Source: Brevundimonas sp. | GTDB taxonomy: Bacteria > Pseudomonadota > Alphaproteobacteria > Caulobacterales > Caulobacteraceae | NCBI RefSeq assembly: GCF_024711105.1 | Contig: NZ_JANJTL010000127.1 | Span: 1 to 51,219, forward strand | Length of the DNA stretch: 51,219 bases | Direction of reading: 5' to 3' | Part shown: one piece after another, positions 15,776-24,527 of the stretch | How the letters are laid out: every line of letters starts with the position of its first letter | Position numbering within the stretch: position 1 is the first letter of the stretch | Made by a program: the position numbers and the translations under genes | Notes under the pieces: model-generated | Told to the model about the DNA's origin: nothing | What the model saw: only the letters and a program-made list of their open reading frames with translations | Databases searched by the model: none

Positions 15776-18508
15776 ATGTTCATCCGAACCAACCGGTTCC
15801 GCGCGAGTCTTCTCTGCGGCGCGGCGACGTCCCTCGCGCTCGTGGCTGTCGCACAGCCGGCGCTGGCGCAGGACACGCCGCCAGACGACGAGACCACGGT
15901 GGAGGAACTCGTCATCACGGGCATCCGCGCCGGCCTCGAGAACTCGATCTCGGTCAAGCGCGAGGAAAGCTCGATCGTCGAGGTCGTGTCGGCTGAGGAC
16001 ATCGGGCGGCTTCCCGACGTTTCCATCGCCGAATCCATCGCGCGTCTGCCGGGCATCACGGCCCAGCGCCTGAACGGCCGCGCCCAGGTCATCAGCGTCC
16101 GCGGCCTCAGCCCGGACTTCACCACCGCGCTCCTCAATGGTCGTGAACAGGTCACTGCCGGTGACGCCCGCGGCGTCGAGTTCGACCAGTATCCGTCGGA
16201 ACTGCTCAGCGGCGTCGTGATCTACAAGACGCCGGACGCCTCGCTGATCGGCCAGGGTCTGGCCGGCACCGCCGACCTCCGCACGATCCGGCCGCTGGAG
16301 TTTGGCCGCAGGGCTCTGGCCCTCGGCGCGCGGTACGAGTGGAACGACATCGGCGCGCTGAACGCGGGCACCGATGAGGACGGCTACCGCTACAACATTT
16401 CCTTCGTGGACCAGTTCTTCGACGACCGTGTCGGCGTCGCGCTGGGCTATGCGTCCATGAGCTCGCCCTATCAGGCCGAGCGTTTCAACGCCTGGGGCTA
16501 TCCGACGGTCGGCGGCCATCCGGCCGATCCCGACCCGGTCGTCATCGGCGGCGCCAAGCCCTACGTGCAGTCCAGCCTGCTGGAGCGCGACGGTTACTTC
16601 GCCACGTTTGAGTTCCGTCCCAACGAGCAGGTCCGCTCCACCGTCGACGCCTTTTACTCGGAGTTCGCCTTCGAGGAGGTTCTTAGGGGCATCGAGCTGC
16701 CGCTGTACTGGTCGTCGGCTACGCTTCAGCCCGGCTCGGTCGCTCAGAACGGCCTCGTCGTTCAGGGCCAGTTCAACGGGGTGAAGGGCGTCGTCCGCAA
16801 CGACGTCAACACCCGGGACTCCGAACTGTTCGCGATCGGCTGGAACACCCAGTTCACGATCAATGACTTCTGGTCCGCCGAGCTGGACCTCAGCCACTCG
16901 TCCATCAGCCGCGAAGACGTCATCCTCGAGACCTACTCGGGCACCGGCCGCGCCGGTTTCGGCGCCACGGACAACATGGGCTTCACGACCGGTCCTTCGG
17001 GCACCCGGTTCACGTCGACCCTGAACTACGCCGACTTCAACACCATCCGCCTGACCAGCCCGCAGGGCTGGGGCGGCGACGTCATCCCTGGCGGTCAGGC
17101 CGGCTACTTCAACAGCCCGTCCATCGAGGACGAGCTGAACGCCATCCGCCTGAGCGCCGAACGCTACATCGGCGGGACCTGGCTCGACTCGATCGAGTTC
17201 GGGGTCAACTACACCGACCGCGAGAAGTCCCTGACAGCGAATGAATGGTTCCTGGGCCTCAGCGCCTCGGACGTGGTGGTGCCCGAGTCGGCCCGGCGCG
17301 GGATCACGTCTCTGGACTTCCTCGGCATCCCCGGGATGATCAGCTATGACCCCTTCGCGCTCCTCAGCGCGGGCGTCTACACGCTTGTCCGCAATCCGAA
17401 CGGGGACGTGGCGGCCAAGAACTGGAACGTCGAAGAGACGGTCACGACCTTCTACACCCAGTTCAACATCGACATGCCGCTGTCCGGCACCCAGGGTGTC
17501 ACCGGCAATTTCGGCGTGCAGGTCGTCCAGACTGAGCAAGCCTCCCAGGGCTTCGCCGCGACGGGCTCGGGCGCCACGACCATCTCGGTGCCGGTCGACG
17601 AGTCTCACGACTACGTCGAGGTTCTGCCGAGCCTCAACCTGACCGTGGCTCTCTCGGATCAGGACTTCCTGCGCCTGGGCGCCGCCCGCACCCTGGCTCG
17701 CCCCCGCCTCGACGACATGCGAGCCAGCTTCACGTACAACTACGATGAGTCCCGGCGCCTTTCGAGCAATCTGGACTTCTCGCCCTGGAGCGGCGGCGGC
17801 GGCAACCCGTTCCTTGAGCCGTGGATCGCCCGGTCGTTCGACATCGCCTACGAGCACTACTTCGGCGGTCGCGGCTACATCTCGATCGCGGCCTACTACA
17901 AGGATCTCGAGACCTACATCTACAACCAGCGCAGACTGGCGGACTTCACCGGCTTCCCCGTCGGCCCCGCCGGCGAGCCGCTCCTGCGCCAAGGTTTCGT
18001 GAGCAACCCGGCCAATGGCGAAGGCGGCTCGATCGCCGGCGTCGAAGTGGCCTTCAACGCGCCTTTGGACATCTTCCACCCGGCGCTCGACGGCTTCGGG
18101 GTGTTCATGAGCGCCTCGATGACCGACAGCCAGATCGAGCCGAACGGCCCCGGAAGCGGTTTCACCCCGCTGCCCGGCCTGTCGGAAGAGGTCATCAACA
18201 CCACGCTCTACTATGAGCGGAACGGCCTCCAGGCGCGGATATCGAGCCGTTATCGCTCCGACTTCCTGGGTGAGGTGGCGGTGTTCGCCAACGGCAGGGG
18301 TCTCCGGATGGTCGACGCCGAGAACGTCATCGACGCCCAGCTCGGCTACACCTTCGATATCGGCCCACTGAGCGGTCTCGGCGTGACCCTGCAGGTCAAC
18401 AACCTGACCGACGAAGAGTTCTCGACCTACCAGGACTCCGAGGATCGGGTCATCGACTACCAGCGCTACGGGCGCACCTTCCTGCTGGGTGTGAACTGGC
18501 GTTACTAA
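15776..18508 (+). CDS. TonB-dependent outer-membrane receptor, maltodextrin-type
   Basis: A 910-residue outer-membrane transporter of the Xanthomonas/Caulobacter type. It has a signal peptide (MFIRTNRFRASLLCGAATSL, cleavage near ALAQ), a TonB box EELVITGIRAGLENS, then the plug (IVEVVSAEDIGRLPDVSIAE, ITAQRLNGRAQVISVRGLSP) and a long beta-barrel ending in an aromatic residue (LLGVNWRY). ATG 15776 is set by GGGAGG; a longer upstream frame reaching 15182 only shadows GH97. It heads an operon with a halogenase-like flavoprotein and two GH13 enzymes, an arrangement like the MalA maltodextrin locus of Caulobacter crescentus (recalled). Uptake of malto-oligosaccharides is therefore the best guess. 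Confidence 0.93.
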   Translation: MFIRTNRFRASLLCGAATSLALVAVAQPALAQDTPPDDETTVEELVITGIRAGLENSISVKREESSIVEVVSAEDIGRLPDVSIAESIARLPGITAQRLNGRAQVISVRGLSPDFTTALLNGREQVTAGDARGVEFDQYPSELLSGVVIYKTPDASLIGQGLAGTADLRTIRPLEFGRRALALGARYEWNDIGALNAGTDEDGYRYNISFVDQFFDDRVGVALGYASMSSPYQAERFNAWGYPTVGGHPADPDPVVIGGAKPYVQSSLLERDGYFATFEFRPNEQVRSTVDAFYSEFAFEEVLRGIELPLYWSSATLQPGSVAQNGLVVQGQFNGVKGVVRNDVNTRDSELFAIGWNTQFTINDFWSAELDLSHSSISREDVILETYSGTGRAGFGATDNMGFTTGPSGTRFTSTLNYADFNTIRLTSPQGWGGDVIPGGQAGYFNSPSIEDELNAIRLSAERYIGGTWLDSIEFGVNYTDREKSLTANEWFLGLSASDVVVPESARRGITSLDFLGIPGMISYDPFALLSAGVYTLVRNPNGDVAAKNWNVEETVTTFYTQFNIDMPLSGTQGVTGNFGVQVVQTEQASQGFAATGSGATTISVPVDESHDYVEVLPSLNLTVALSDQDFLRLGAARTLARPRLDDMRASFTYNYDESRRLSSNLDFSPWSGGGGNPFLEPWIARSFDIAYEHYFGGRGYISIAAYYKDLETYIYNQRRLADFTGFPVGPAGEPLLRQGFVSNPANGEGGSIAGVEVAFNAPLDIFHPALDGFGVFMSASMTDSQIEPNGPGSGFTPLPGLSEEVINTTLYYERNGLQARISSRYRSDFLGEVAVFANGRGLRMVDAENVIDAQLGYTFDIGPLSGLGVTLQVNNLTDEEFSTYQDSEDRVIDYQRYGRTFLLGVNWRY

Positions 18509-18526
18509 AGTCCTGAGCGACTCAAC

Positions 18527-18560
18527 GCCCCGGGCGGACCTCGCCCGGGGCTCTTTTTTT
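18527..18560 (+). terminator. rho-independent terminator after the receptor
   Basis: GCCCCGGGC (18527-18535) pairs with GCCCGGGGC (18543-18551) around a 7-base loop, followed by CTCTTTTTTT-type T-run. It lies 19 bases after the receptor stop and before the halogenase gene. It probably attenuates rather than fully ends transcription, giving more receptor than downstream enzymes (inference); no separate promoter for 18599 is obvious. Confidence 0.88.
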
Positions 18561-18598
18561 CTCAGGGGTCCGCTCTGCGGATCGAATGCGGAGGAGCT

Positions 18599-20086
18599 AT
18601 GCCGGGCCCCGTGCGCCGAGTCGTGATCGTTGGAGGCGGCGCCGCAGGGTGGATGGCCGCATCCGCGCTCGCCAAGGTGTTCGGTTCGCTGATCCGGATC
18701 GAGCTCGTCGAGTCCGACGAAATCGGAATCGTCGGCGTAGGCGAGGCGACAATCCCCCAGATCAAGCTGTTCAACGGCCTGCTCGGGCTTGACGAAAAGG
18801 ACTTCCTCAGGCGCACGCAGGGGACCATCAAGCTCGGCATCCAGTTCGTGGACTGGAAGCGCAGGGGCCATAGCTACCTGCACGCCTTCGGGCAATTTGG
18901 CCGCAACGTCGGCGGCCTGTCCTTCCATCAGTACTGGCTAAAAGCTCGCAAGAGCGAGCAGGCCGAGGATCTCTGGGCCTATTCCCTCAACGCCGAGGCG
19001 GCAGAGCGCGGGCTGTTCGGCCATGGCGCTGACCTCGCCTATGCGTATCACTTCGACGCCGGGCTCTACGCCCGCTTCCTGCGCGACTACGCCGAAGCGC
19101 TCGGCGTGGTTCGCACCGAGGGCAAGGTCGCGGACGTCCTCCGGCGCCCCGACACCGGCGACATCGCCGCCATCCGGATGGAACGCGGCGGCGAGATCGC
19201 GGGGGACCTTTTCATCGACTGCACGGGCTTTCGCGGCCTGCTGATCGAGCAGACGCTCGAGACCGGTTACGACGACTGGTCGGAGTGGCTGCCCTGTGAC
19301 CGGGCCATGGCCGTCCCAAGCCAAAACGTGGGGTCGCCTCACCCCTACACCCGTTCGACGGCGCGGGACGCCGGCTGGCAGTGGCGCATCCCGCTGCAGC
19401 ACCGCACGGGCAACGGCTATGTGTACTGCAGCCGCTTCATTTCCGACGACGAGGCGGTGTCCACGCTCAAGACGCACGTGGAGGGAGAGCTCCTCGCCGA
19501 GCCGCGACCGCTGCGTTTCGTGACGGGCGTTCGCCGCAAGCTCTGGAACCGCAACTGCGTCGCGCTGGGGCTGGCCTCGGGCTTCATGGAGCCGCTGGAG
19601 TCGACCAGCATCCACCTCATCCAGGCGGACGTCGACAAGCTGATCCGATTCTTCCCGACCGAGGGGATCCAGGCCGCCGACGTCGCCGAGTTCAATCGCC
19701 AGAGCAGGGCGGAGTTCGAAGCCGTGCGCGATTTCCTGGTGCTGCACTATGCTCAGGTGGAGCGCGATGACACGCCATTCTGGCGGCATTGCCGCACCGA
19801 AATTCGCAGACCCGACAGCCTGCTGGAAAAGCAGGCCCTGTTCGCCGCCAACGGCCGCATCCGTCAGGACGAGTTCGACCTCTTCACCGAATCCAGCTGG
19901 CTCCAGGTCCTGTACGGACAGGGCCTCTCGCCCGCGGGCTATGATCGCCTGGCCGACCGGCTGTCGGACTCCCAGCTCGCCCAGCTCATGGGTGATACGC
20001 GGCGCATGGTCAAAGGAGCCGCCGACGCCATGACCACGCACAAGTCGTTCCTAGCCGCCCTCGCGCCTTCGGAGGTGTCCACATGA
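18599..20086 (+). CDS. flavin-dependent halogenase-family protein 1
   Basis: A 495-residue flavoprotein of the tryptophan-halogenase family. It has the FAD loop VVIVGGGAAGWMAASAL, a Lys at residue 78 (GTIKLGIQFVDW) matching the catalytic lysine of PrnA/RebH, the WxWxIP halogenase signature in AGWQWRIPLQHRTGNGYVYC (about residue 260), and SGFMEPLESTSIHLIQ with the conserved Glu. All marks of a working halogenase are present. BrvH from a Brevundimonas-like source, a relative, acts on indole; the natural substrate of this group is not known. Location between a TonB receptor and an amylase in one operon (ATGA overlap with the amylase) is a recurring association in this bacterial group. GGAGGAG precedes ATG 18599. 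Confidence 0.9.
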   Translation: MPGPVRRVVIVGGGAAGWMAASALAKVFGSLIRIELVESDEIGIVGVGEATIPQIKLFNGLLGLDEKDFLRRTQGTIKLGIQFVDWKRRGHSYLHAFGQFGRNVGGLSFHQYWLKARKSEQAEDLWAYSLNAEAAERGLFGHGADLAYAYHFDAGLYARFLRDYAEALGVVRTEGKVADVLRRPDTGDIAAIRMERGGEIAGDLFIDCTGFRGLLIEQTLETGYDDWSEWLPCDRAMAVPSQNVGSPHPYTRSTARDAGWQWRIPLQHRTGNGYVYCSRFISDDEAVSTLKTHVEGELLAEPRPLRFVTGVRRKLWNRNCVALGLASGFMEPLESTSIHLIQADVDKLIRFFPTEGIQAADVAEFNRQSRAEFEAVRDFLVLHYAQVERDDTPFWRHCRTEIRRPDSLLEKQALFAANGRIRQDEFDLFTESSWLQVLYGQGLSPAGYDRLADRLSDSQLAQLMGDTRRMVKGAADAMTTHKSFLAALAPSEVST

Positions 20087-21894
20087 CCAGGCTGAAGAAG
20101 ATGATGCTGGCGGGCGCCGCCGCAGTGCTGGCGCTCATTCCCGCCGTCGCGCCCGCCTCGGCGCAGGAGGCGCTGCGCCTCCGGCCTGTCGAGGACGAGG
20201 TGATCTACTTCGTGCTGCCCGACCGTTTCGAAAACGGCAGCACCGAAAACGATGAGGGCGGGCTGACAGGCGATCGGCTGACGACGGGCTTCGATCCCAC
20301 CCACAAGGGATTCTACCACGGCGGCGACCTGCAAGGCCTCATTCAGCGGCTGGACTACATTCAAAGCCTGGGCGCGACCGCGATCTGGCTCGGTCCCATC
20401 TACCGGAACCGGCCGGTGCAGGGCCCGCCCGGCCAGGAGTCCGCCGGTTATCACGGCTACTGGATCACCGATTTCCTGGACGTCGACCCCCACTTCGGCA
20501 CGCAGGAGGACCTGCGCGCTTTCGTCGACGCCGCGCACGCGCGGGGGATGCGCGTCTATCTGGACATCATCACCAACCACACTGCCGACGTGATCACCTA
20601 CCCGGAGTGCCCGAGCGGCTGCAACTACCGCTCGGTCGCTGACTACCCCTACAGCCGCAGCGTCGACGGCGAGCCGATCAATGACGGCTTCCTGGGCGAC
20701 CAGGTCCGGACGGCGGAGAACTTCGCGCGCCTGACCGATCCGAGCTGGGCCTACACGCCGACGATTCCCGCGGGGATGGAGGACGTCAAGAATCCGGCCT
20801 GGCTGAACGACCCGATCTACTATCACAACCGGGGCAACTCGGCCTGGTGGGGCGAGAGCACCACCTACGGCGACTTCGCCGGGCTGGACGACCTGATGAC
20901 CGAAAACCCGCGGGTCGTCGACGGCTTCATCGACATCTTCGGCTGGTGGATCGACGAGTTCGGCATCGACGGCTTCCGAATAGACACGGCCAAGCACGTG
21001 AATCCGGAGTTCTGGCAGGCCTTCGTGCCGGCGATGCAGGCCAGGGCGGCCGCGCGCGGCATTCCGAACTTCTACGTCTTCGGAGAGGTCTACGACCTGG
21101 AAGCCGCCGGGCTTGCCCGACAGACGAGGATCGCGGGACTGCCTTATGTGCTGGACTTCGCCTTCCAGGAGACTACGGCGGATGTGATCGCGCGCGGCGA
21201 AGCGACCGAGCGGCTGGCGCGTCTGTTCGATATGGACGTGCTCTACGAGGGCGGCGCCGAGCAGGCCATGCGCATGCCGACCTTCCTCGGTAACCACGAC
21301 ATGGGCCGGTTCGCCCGCTTCGTTCGCGAAGGCCGGCCTGAGGCCTCCGAAGACGAGGTGCTGAACCGGGTGATCCTGGCCCACGCCTTGATGATGTTCG
21401 CCCGCGGCGTGCCGGTGATCTACTACGGGGATGAACAGGGCTTCGTCGGGGACGGAAACGACCAGGACGCGCGCGAGGACATGTTCCCCAGCCGGGTCGC
21501 CTCCTACAATGACAATCGACTGGTCGGTTCAGACGCCACCACCGCCGAGGCGAACTTTGGAACGGAGGGGCCCCTGTTTGAGGCCCTCGCCGCCATGGCC
21601 CGAATCCGGGCGGCCGACGCCCGCCTGCGCAGCGGGCGGATGATCGTTCGCGACTACGTTCAGGGACCGGGCGTCTTCGCCTTTTCCAGGGTGGACGAAG
21701 ACGGCGGGGAGACGCTGGTTGTGCTCAATACGTCCAGTGAAGCCCTCCGCCGAAATGTGCGCGTGAACGAATCTTCATTGGCTTGGACCTCGGTTCATGG
21801 GCAATGCCCCGCACAGGCGTCCGCGCCGGGCAGCGTGGCCGTCGAACTGGCGCCCCTGTCCTACGTTGTCTGCGCGACCCCCGTCGGAGGCTGA
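20083..21894 (+). CDS. secreted GH13 alpha-amylase / cyclomaltodextrinase-like
   Basis: A 603-residue precursor with a signal peptide (MTRLKKMMLAGAAAVLALIP, cleavage near ASAQ). It has a GH13 catalytic barrel: VIYFVLPDRFENGS, GFYHGGDLQGLIQRL, region I DIITNH (about residue 160), region II GFRIDTAKH with the nucleophile Asp (about 300), region III VFGEVYD with the acid Glu (about 334), and region IV FLGNHDMGR (about 403). A C-terminal beta domain follows. It would cut internal alpha-1,4 bonds of starch or maltodextrin in the periplasm or outside. Its start overlaps the halogenase stop (ATGA), and GGAGG precedes it. The exact GH13 subfamily is not settled. Confidence 0.92.
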   Translation: MTRLKKMMLAGAAAVLALIPAVAPASAQEALRLRPVEDEVIYFVLPDRFENGSTENDEGGLTGDRLTTGFDPTHKGFYHGGDLQGLIQRLDYIQSLGATAIWLGPIYRNRPVQGPPGQESAGYHGYWITDFLDVDPHFGTQEDLRAFVDAAHARGMRVYLDIITNHTADVITYPECPSGCNYRSVADYPYSRSVDGEPINDGFLGDQVRTAENFARLTDPSWAYTPTIPAGMEDVKNPAWLNDPIYYHNRGNSAWWGESTTYGDFAGLDDLMTENPRVVDGFIDIFGWWIDEFGIDGFRIDTAKHVNPEFWQAFVPAMQARAAARGIPNFYVFGEVYDLEAAGLARQTRIAGLPYVLDFAFQETTADVIARGEATERLARLFDMDVLYEGGAEQAMRMPTFLGNHDMGRFARFVREGRPEASEDEVLNRVILAHALMMFARGVPVIYYGDEQGFVGDGNDQDAREDMFPSRVASYNDNRLVGSDATTAEANFGTEGPLFEALAAMARIRAADARLRSGRMIVRDYVQGPGVFAFSRVDEDGGETLVVLNTSSEALRRNVRVNESSLAWTSVHGQCPAQASAPGSVAVELAPLSYVVCATPVGG

Positions 21895-21896
21895 AC

Positions 21897-23507
21897 TTGA
21901 TCGTCGAGCGCGCCCGCGTCCAACCTGTCACAGCGGCCGCCGAATGGTGGCGTGGCGCGGTCATCTATCAGATCTATCCACGCTCGTTCCTCGACACCAA
22001 CGGGGACGGCGTCGGTGATCTGCAGGGCGTGATCGAGCGCCTCGACTACGTAGCCTCCCTCGGCGTGGACGCTGTCTGGCTGTCGCCCTTCTTCAAGTCG
22101 CCGATGAAGGACTTCGGGTACGATATTTCCGACTACCGGGCGGTCGATCCGATCTTCGGGGACATGGCCCAATTCGACCGGCTGCTTGAGCGGGCGCATG
22201 AGCTGGGTCTCAAGGTCCTCATCGACCAGGTCTACTCCCACACCTCGGACCAGCACGCCTGGTTCGTGGAGAGCCGGGCCGATCGCGCGGGCGCGAAGGC
22301 GGACTGGTACGTATGGGCGGATCCGAAAGAGGACGGGTCACCGCCCTCCAACTGGCAGTCCGTGTTCGGAGGACCGGCCTGGACGTGGGACGCGCGGCGC
22401 AAGCAGTATTACCTGCACAACTTCCTGCCGTCCCAGCCGGACCTCAATCTGCACAATCCGGCCGTGCAGGAGGCCATCCTCGACACGACGCGGTTCTGGC
22501 TGGAGCGGGGGGTGGACGGCTTCCGCCTGGACGCCGTGAACTTCATGATGCACGACCCGTCGCTCAGGGATAATCCGCCCGCCATCGACGGCGGCAAGCG
22601 CGGTCGGCCCTTCGACTACCAACAGCACCTGTTCAACAAGTCTCACCCGGACATCGTGCGCATGCTGCACCGCCTGCAGTCGGTGGTCAGCGAGTACGGA
22701 GGCCGTTTCACCCTCGCGGAGATCGGTGGCGAGCTCGCGGATCGGGAGATGAAGGCGTACACGGCCGGCCCGGAAGGTCTCGACAGCGCCTACGCCTTCA
22801 GCTTCCTGTATGCCGAGCGGCTCACTCCCGAACTTCTGCGTTCGGCGCTCCGCGCCTGGACGGGCGCCGAGGGGGAAGGGTGGCCGAGTTGGGCCCTGTC
22901 AAATCACGACGCCCCCCGCGCCGCGTCGCGGTGGGCCAGTCCTGAAGACTGTGCCGCGACCGCCAAGCTCAATCTGCTGCTTCTGACGGCGATACGGGGC
23001 AATCCGATCATCTATCAGGGCGAGGAACTGGGGCTGCCTCAGGCCGACCTGCCGCTGTCCGCCCTGAAGGACCCCGAGGCCATCGCCAACTGGCCCGAGA
23101 CCCTCGGCCGGGACGGCGCGCGCACGCCCATGCCGTGGCGCGCCGACGATCCCACCGGAGGATTCACCGCCGGGGAGCCTTGGCTGCCCTGCCCGCCCGA
23201 ACACCGGAAGCTGGCGGTCGAGCGCCAGGAAGGCGAGGCGACCTCGGCGCTCAACCTGACCCGGCGCCTGCTGGCGCTGCGGAGTTCGGAAGCGGCGCTG
23301 CGGCTCGGGTCCCTGCACCTCCGGGAGTCCCACGAGCCTGTGGTCGTGTTCGAACGCTCTCATCAGGGTCGCACCCTGATCTGCGCCATCAACCTGGGGG
23401 CCGGCGAGGCCTCAACACCGCCGCTCGGGCGGATCCTGGCTTCGGTCAACGGCGGTTCGGCCGAGCGGCTGCCTTATCGGGGAGGCGTGATCGCAGAAGC
23501 GCCCTAG
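21897..23507 (+). CDS. GH13 alpha-glucosidase
   Basis: A 536-residue enzyme without a signal peptide, so probably cytoplasmic; it would split imported maltose or maltodextrins into glucose. Motifs are EWWRGAVIYQIYPRSFLDTN, region I VLIDQVYSHTSDQH, region II GFRLDAVNFMMHD (nucleophile Asp about residue 209), region III FTLAEIGGE (acid Glu about 275) and region IV LSNHDAPRAASR. DTNGDGVGDLQG near the N-terminus is a calcium-site-like loop common in oligo-glucosidases. I choose TTG 21897 because GGAGG ends six bases upstream at 21890; it begins just after the amylase stop. The much longer open frame from 21783 overlaps the amylase. The stop overlaps the convergent LacI gene by four bases. Confidence 0.92.
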   Translation: MIVERARVQPVTAAAEWWRGAVIYQIYPRSFLDTNGDGVGDLQGVIERLDYVASLGVDAVWLSPFFKSPMKDFGYDISDYRAVDPIFGDMAQFDRLLERAHELGLKVLIDQVYSHTSDQHAWFVESRADRAGAKADWYVWADPKEDGSPPSNWQSVFGGPAWTWDARRKQYYLHNFLPSQPDLNLHNPAVQEAILDTTRFWLERGVDGFRLDAVNFMMHDPSLRDNPPAIDGGKRGRPFDYQQHLFNKSHPDIVRMLHRLQSVVSEYGGRFTLAEIGGELADREMKAYTAGPEGLDSAYAFSFLYAERLTPELLRSALRAWTGAEGEGWPSWALSNHDAPRAASRWASPEDCAATAKLNLLLLTAIRGNPIIYQGEELGLPQADLPLSALKDPEAIANWPETLGRDGARTPMPWRADDPTGGFTAGEPWLPCPPEHRKLAVERQEGEATSALNLTRRLLALRSSEAALRLGSLHLRESHEPVVVFERSHQGRTLICAINLGAGEASTPPLGRILASVNGGSAERLPYRGGVIAEAP

Positions 23508-24514
23508 GCGCCGCAGCTTTCGCGCACGATCAGGTCGGTCGGCAGGCGTTCCGAGCGGGCTCCGCCAGGCGCCGAGTCCAGGAGCTTTGAAACGAGCAGT
23601 CGGCCGGCCTTGGCCGCGTCCTGCGCGATGGTCGAAAGCGCGGGGGTCGCGTATCGCGCGAACGAGACGTCATCGTATCCGATCACCGAAACATCCTGCG
23701 GAACGCGTATCCCGTTCCGGTCCAGGGCCCGGATGGCGCCCAGGGCGATCAGGTCCGAGGCCGCGACAAGACCGTCGAAGGCCACGCCTTTGTGGAACAG
23801 GGCGTCCACGGCGCTCTCGGCGGACTCTACCTCGAAGTGCGCTGGTTGGATGAGGTCCTCATCGGCAGGCAGGCCGACCGAAGCCAAAGCCTCCAGATAG
23901 CCGCGGTGGCGCTGCATCGCCTCCGGCGCCTCCGTGTCGCCCAGAAACACGATGCGCTTTCGCCCCAGCCGGGCCAGATGCAGCGTCGCCCGCCGTCCCC
24001 CCATCAGGTTGTCGCTGCCGACAGAGCAATAGTCCTGGGCAGGCAGTTCTGCGCCCCAGACGACGAACCGGGGATCGATGGCCGTGAGACGGTTGAAGGC
24101 CTGGTGGAGCGAACTCTGACCCAGAAAAATGACGCCCTCGGCCCGGCTGGTGTTCATGGCCGCCGCGAGGTCGTCGAAGCTGGTCGGCGCAAAATGGCTG
24201 ACCATAACATCGCAGTCGCGTTCGCGCGCCGCTTCGCCGACACCAGCCAGCAGCTCAAGGAAAAAGGGGTCGGACAAACGGCCGTCGCGGCCCTGAGGGG
24301 TAGGCGCCACCACGCAGATCGTCGCGTCCGCTCCGATCGGGCCCGCGGGCATGTAGTGGCGGAAGGGATATTCGTGCTCGCGCGCGAGTTTCCAGATGGC
24401 CTGCTTGGTGCGCGCGCTGACGGCCGGATGGTCGTTCAGCGCGCGCGAAACCGTCGAAACCGACACTCCGGCCAAGGTGGCCAGATCCTCCAGACGGGTC
24501 AGTTTGTGGCTCAA
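23504..24514 (-). CDS. LacI-family repressor of the alpha-glucan genes
   Basis: A 336-residue LacI/GalR regulator. The helix-turn-helix TRLEDLATLAGVSVSTVSRA spans residues 5-25, with a hinge and then a sugar-binding core (GVIFLGQSSLHQAF, GRKRIVFLGDTEAPEAMQR, GLVAASDLIALGAIRAL, VSVIGYDDVSFARYATPALS). TTG 24514 is preferred: GGGAG lies five bases upstream, while the longer frame to 24652 has no suitable context and overlaps the permease gene. It is 13 bases behind the sugar permease and so in its operon. It differs from the other LacI in recognition-helix residues (VSVSTVSRA versus VSIKTVSRV), consistent with a distinct operator, perhaps the TTTGCAAA type (inference). Confidence 0.9.
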   Translation of the reverse strand: MSHKLTRLEDLATLAGVSVSTVSRALNDHPAVSARTKQAIWKLAREHEYPFRHYMPAGPIGADATICVVAPTPQGRDGRLSDPFFLELLAGVGEAARERDCDVMVSHFAPTSFDDLAAAMNTSRAEGVIFLGQSSLHQAFNRLTAIDPRFVVWGAELPAQDYCSVGSDNLMGGRRATLHLARLGRKRIVFLGDTEAPEAMQRHRGYLEALASVGLPADEDLIQPAHFEVESAESAVDALFHKGVAFDGLVAASDLIALGAIRALDRNGIRVPQDVSVIGYDDVSFARYATPALSTIAQDAAKAGRLLVSKLLDSAPGGARSERLPTDLIVRESCGA

Positions 24515-24527
24515 GTCGGCTCCCGTC

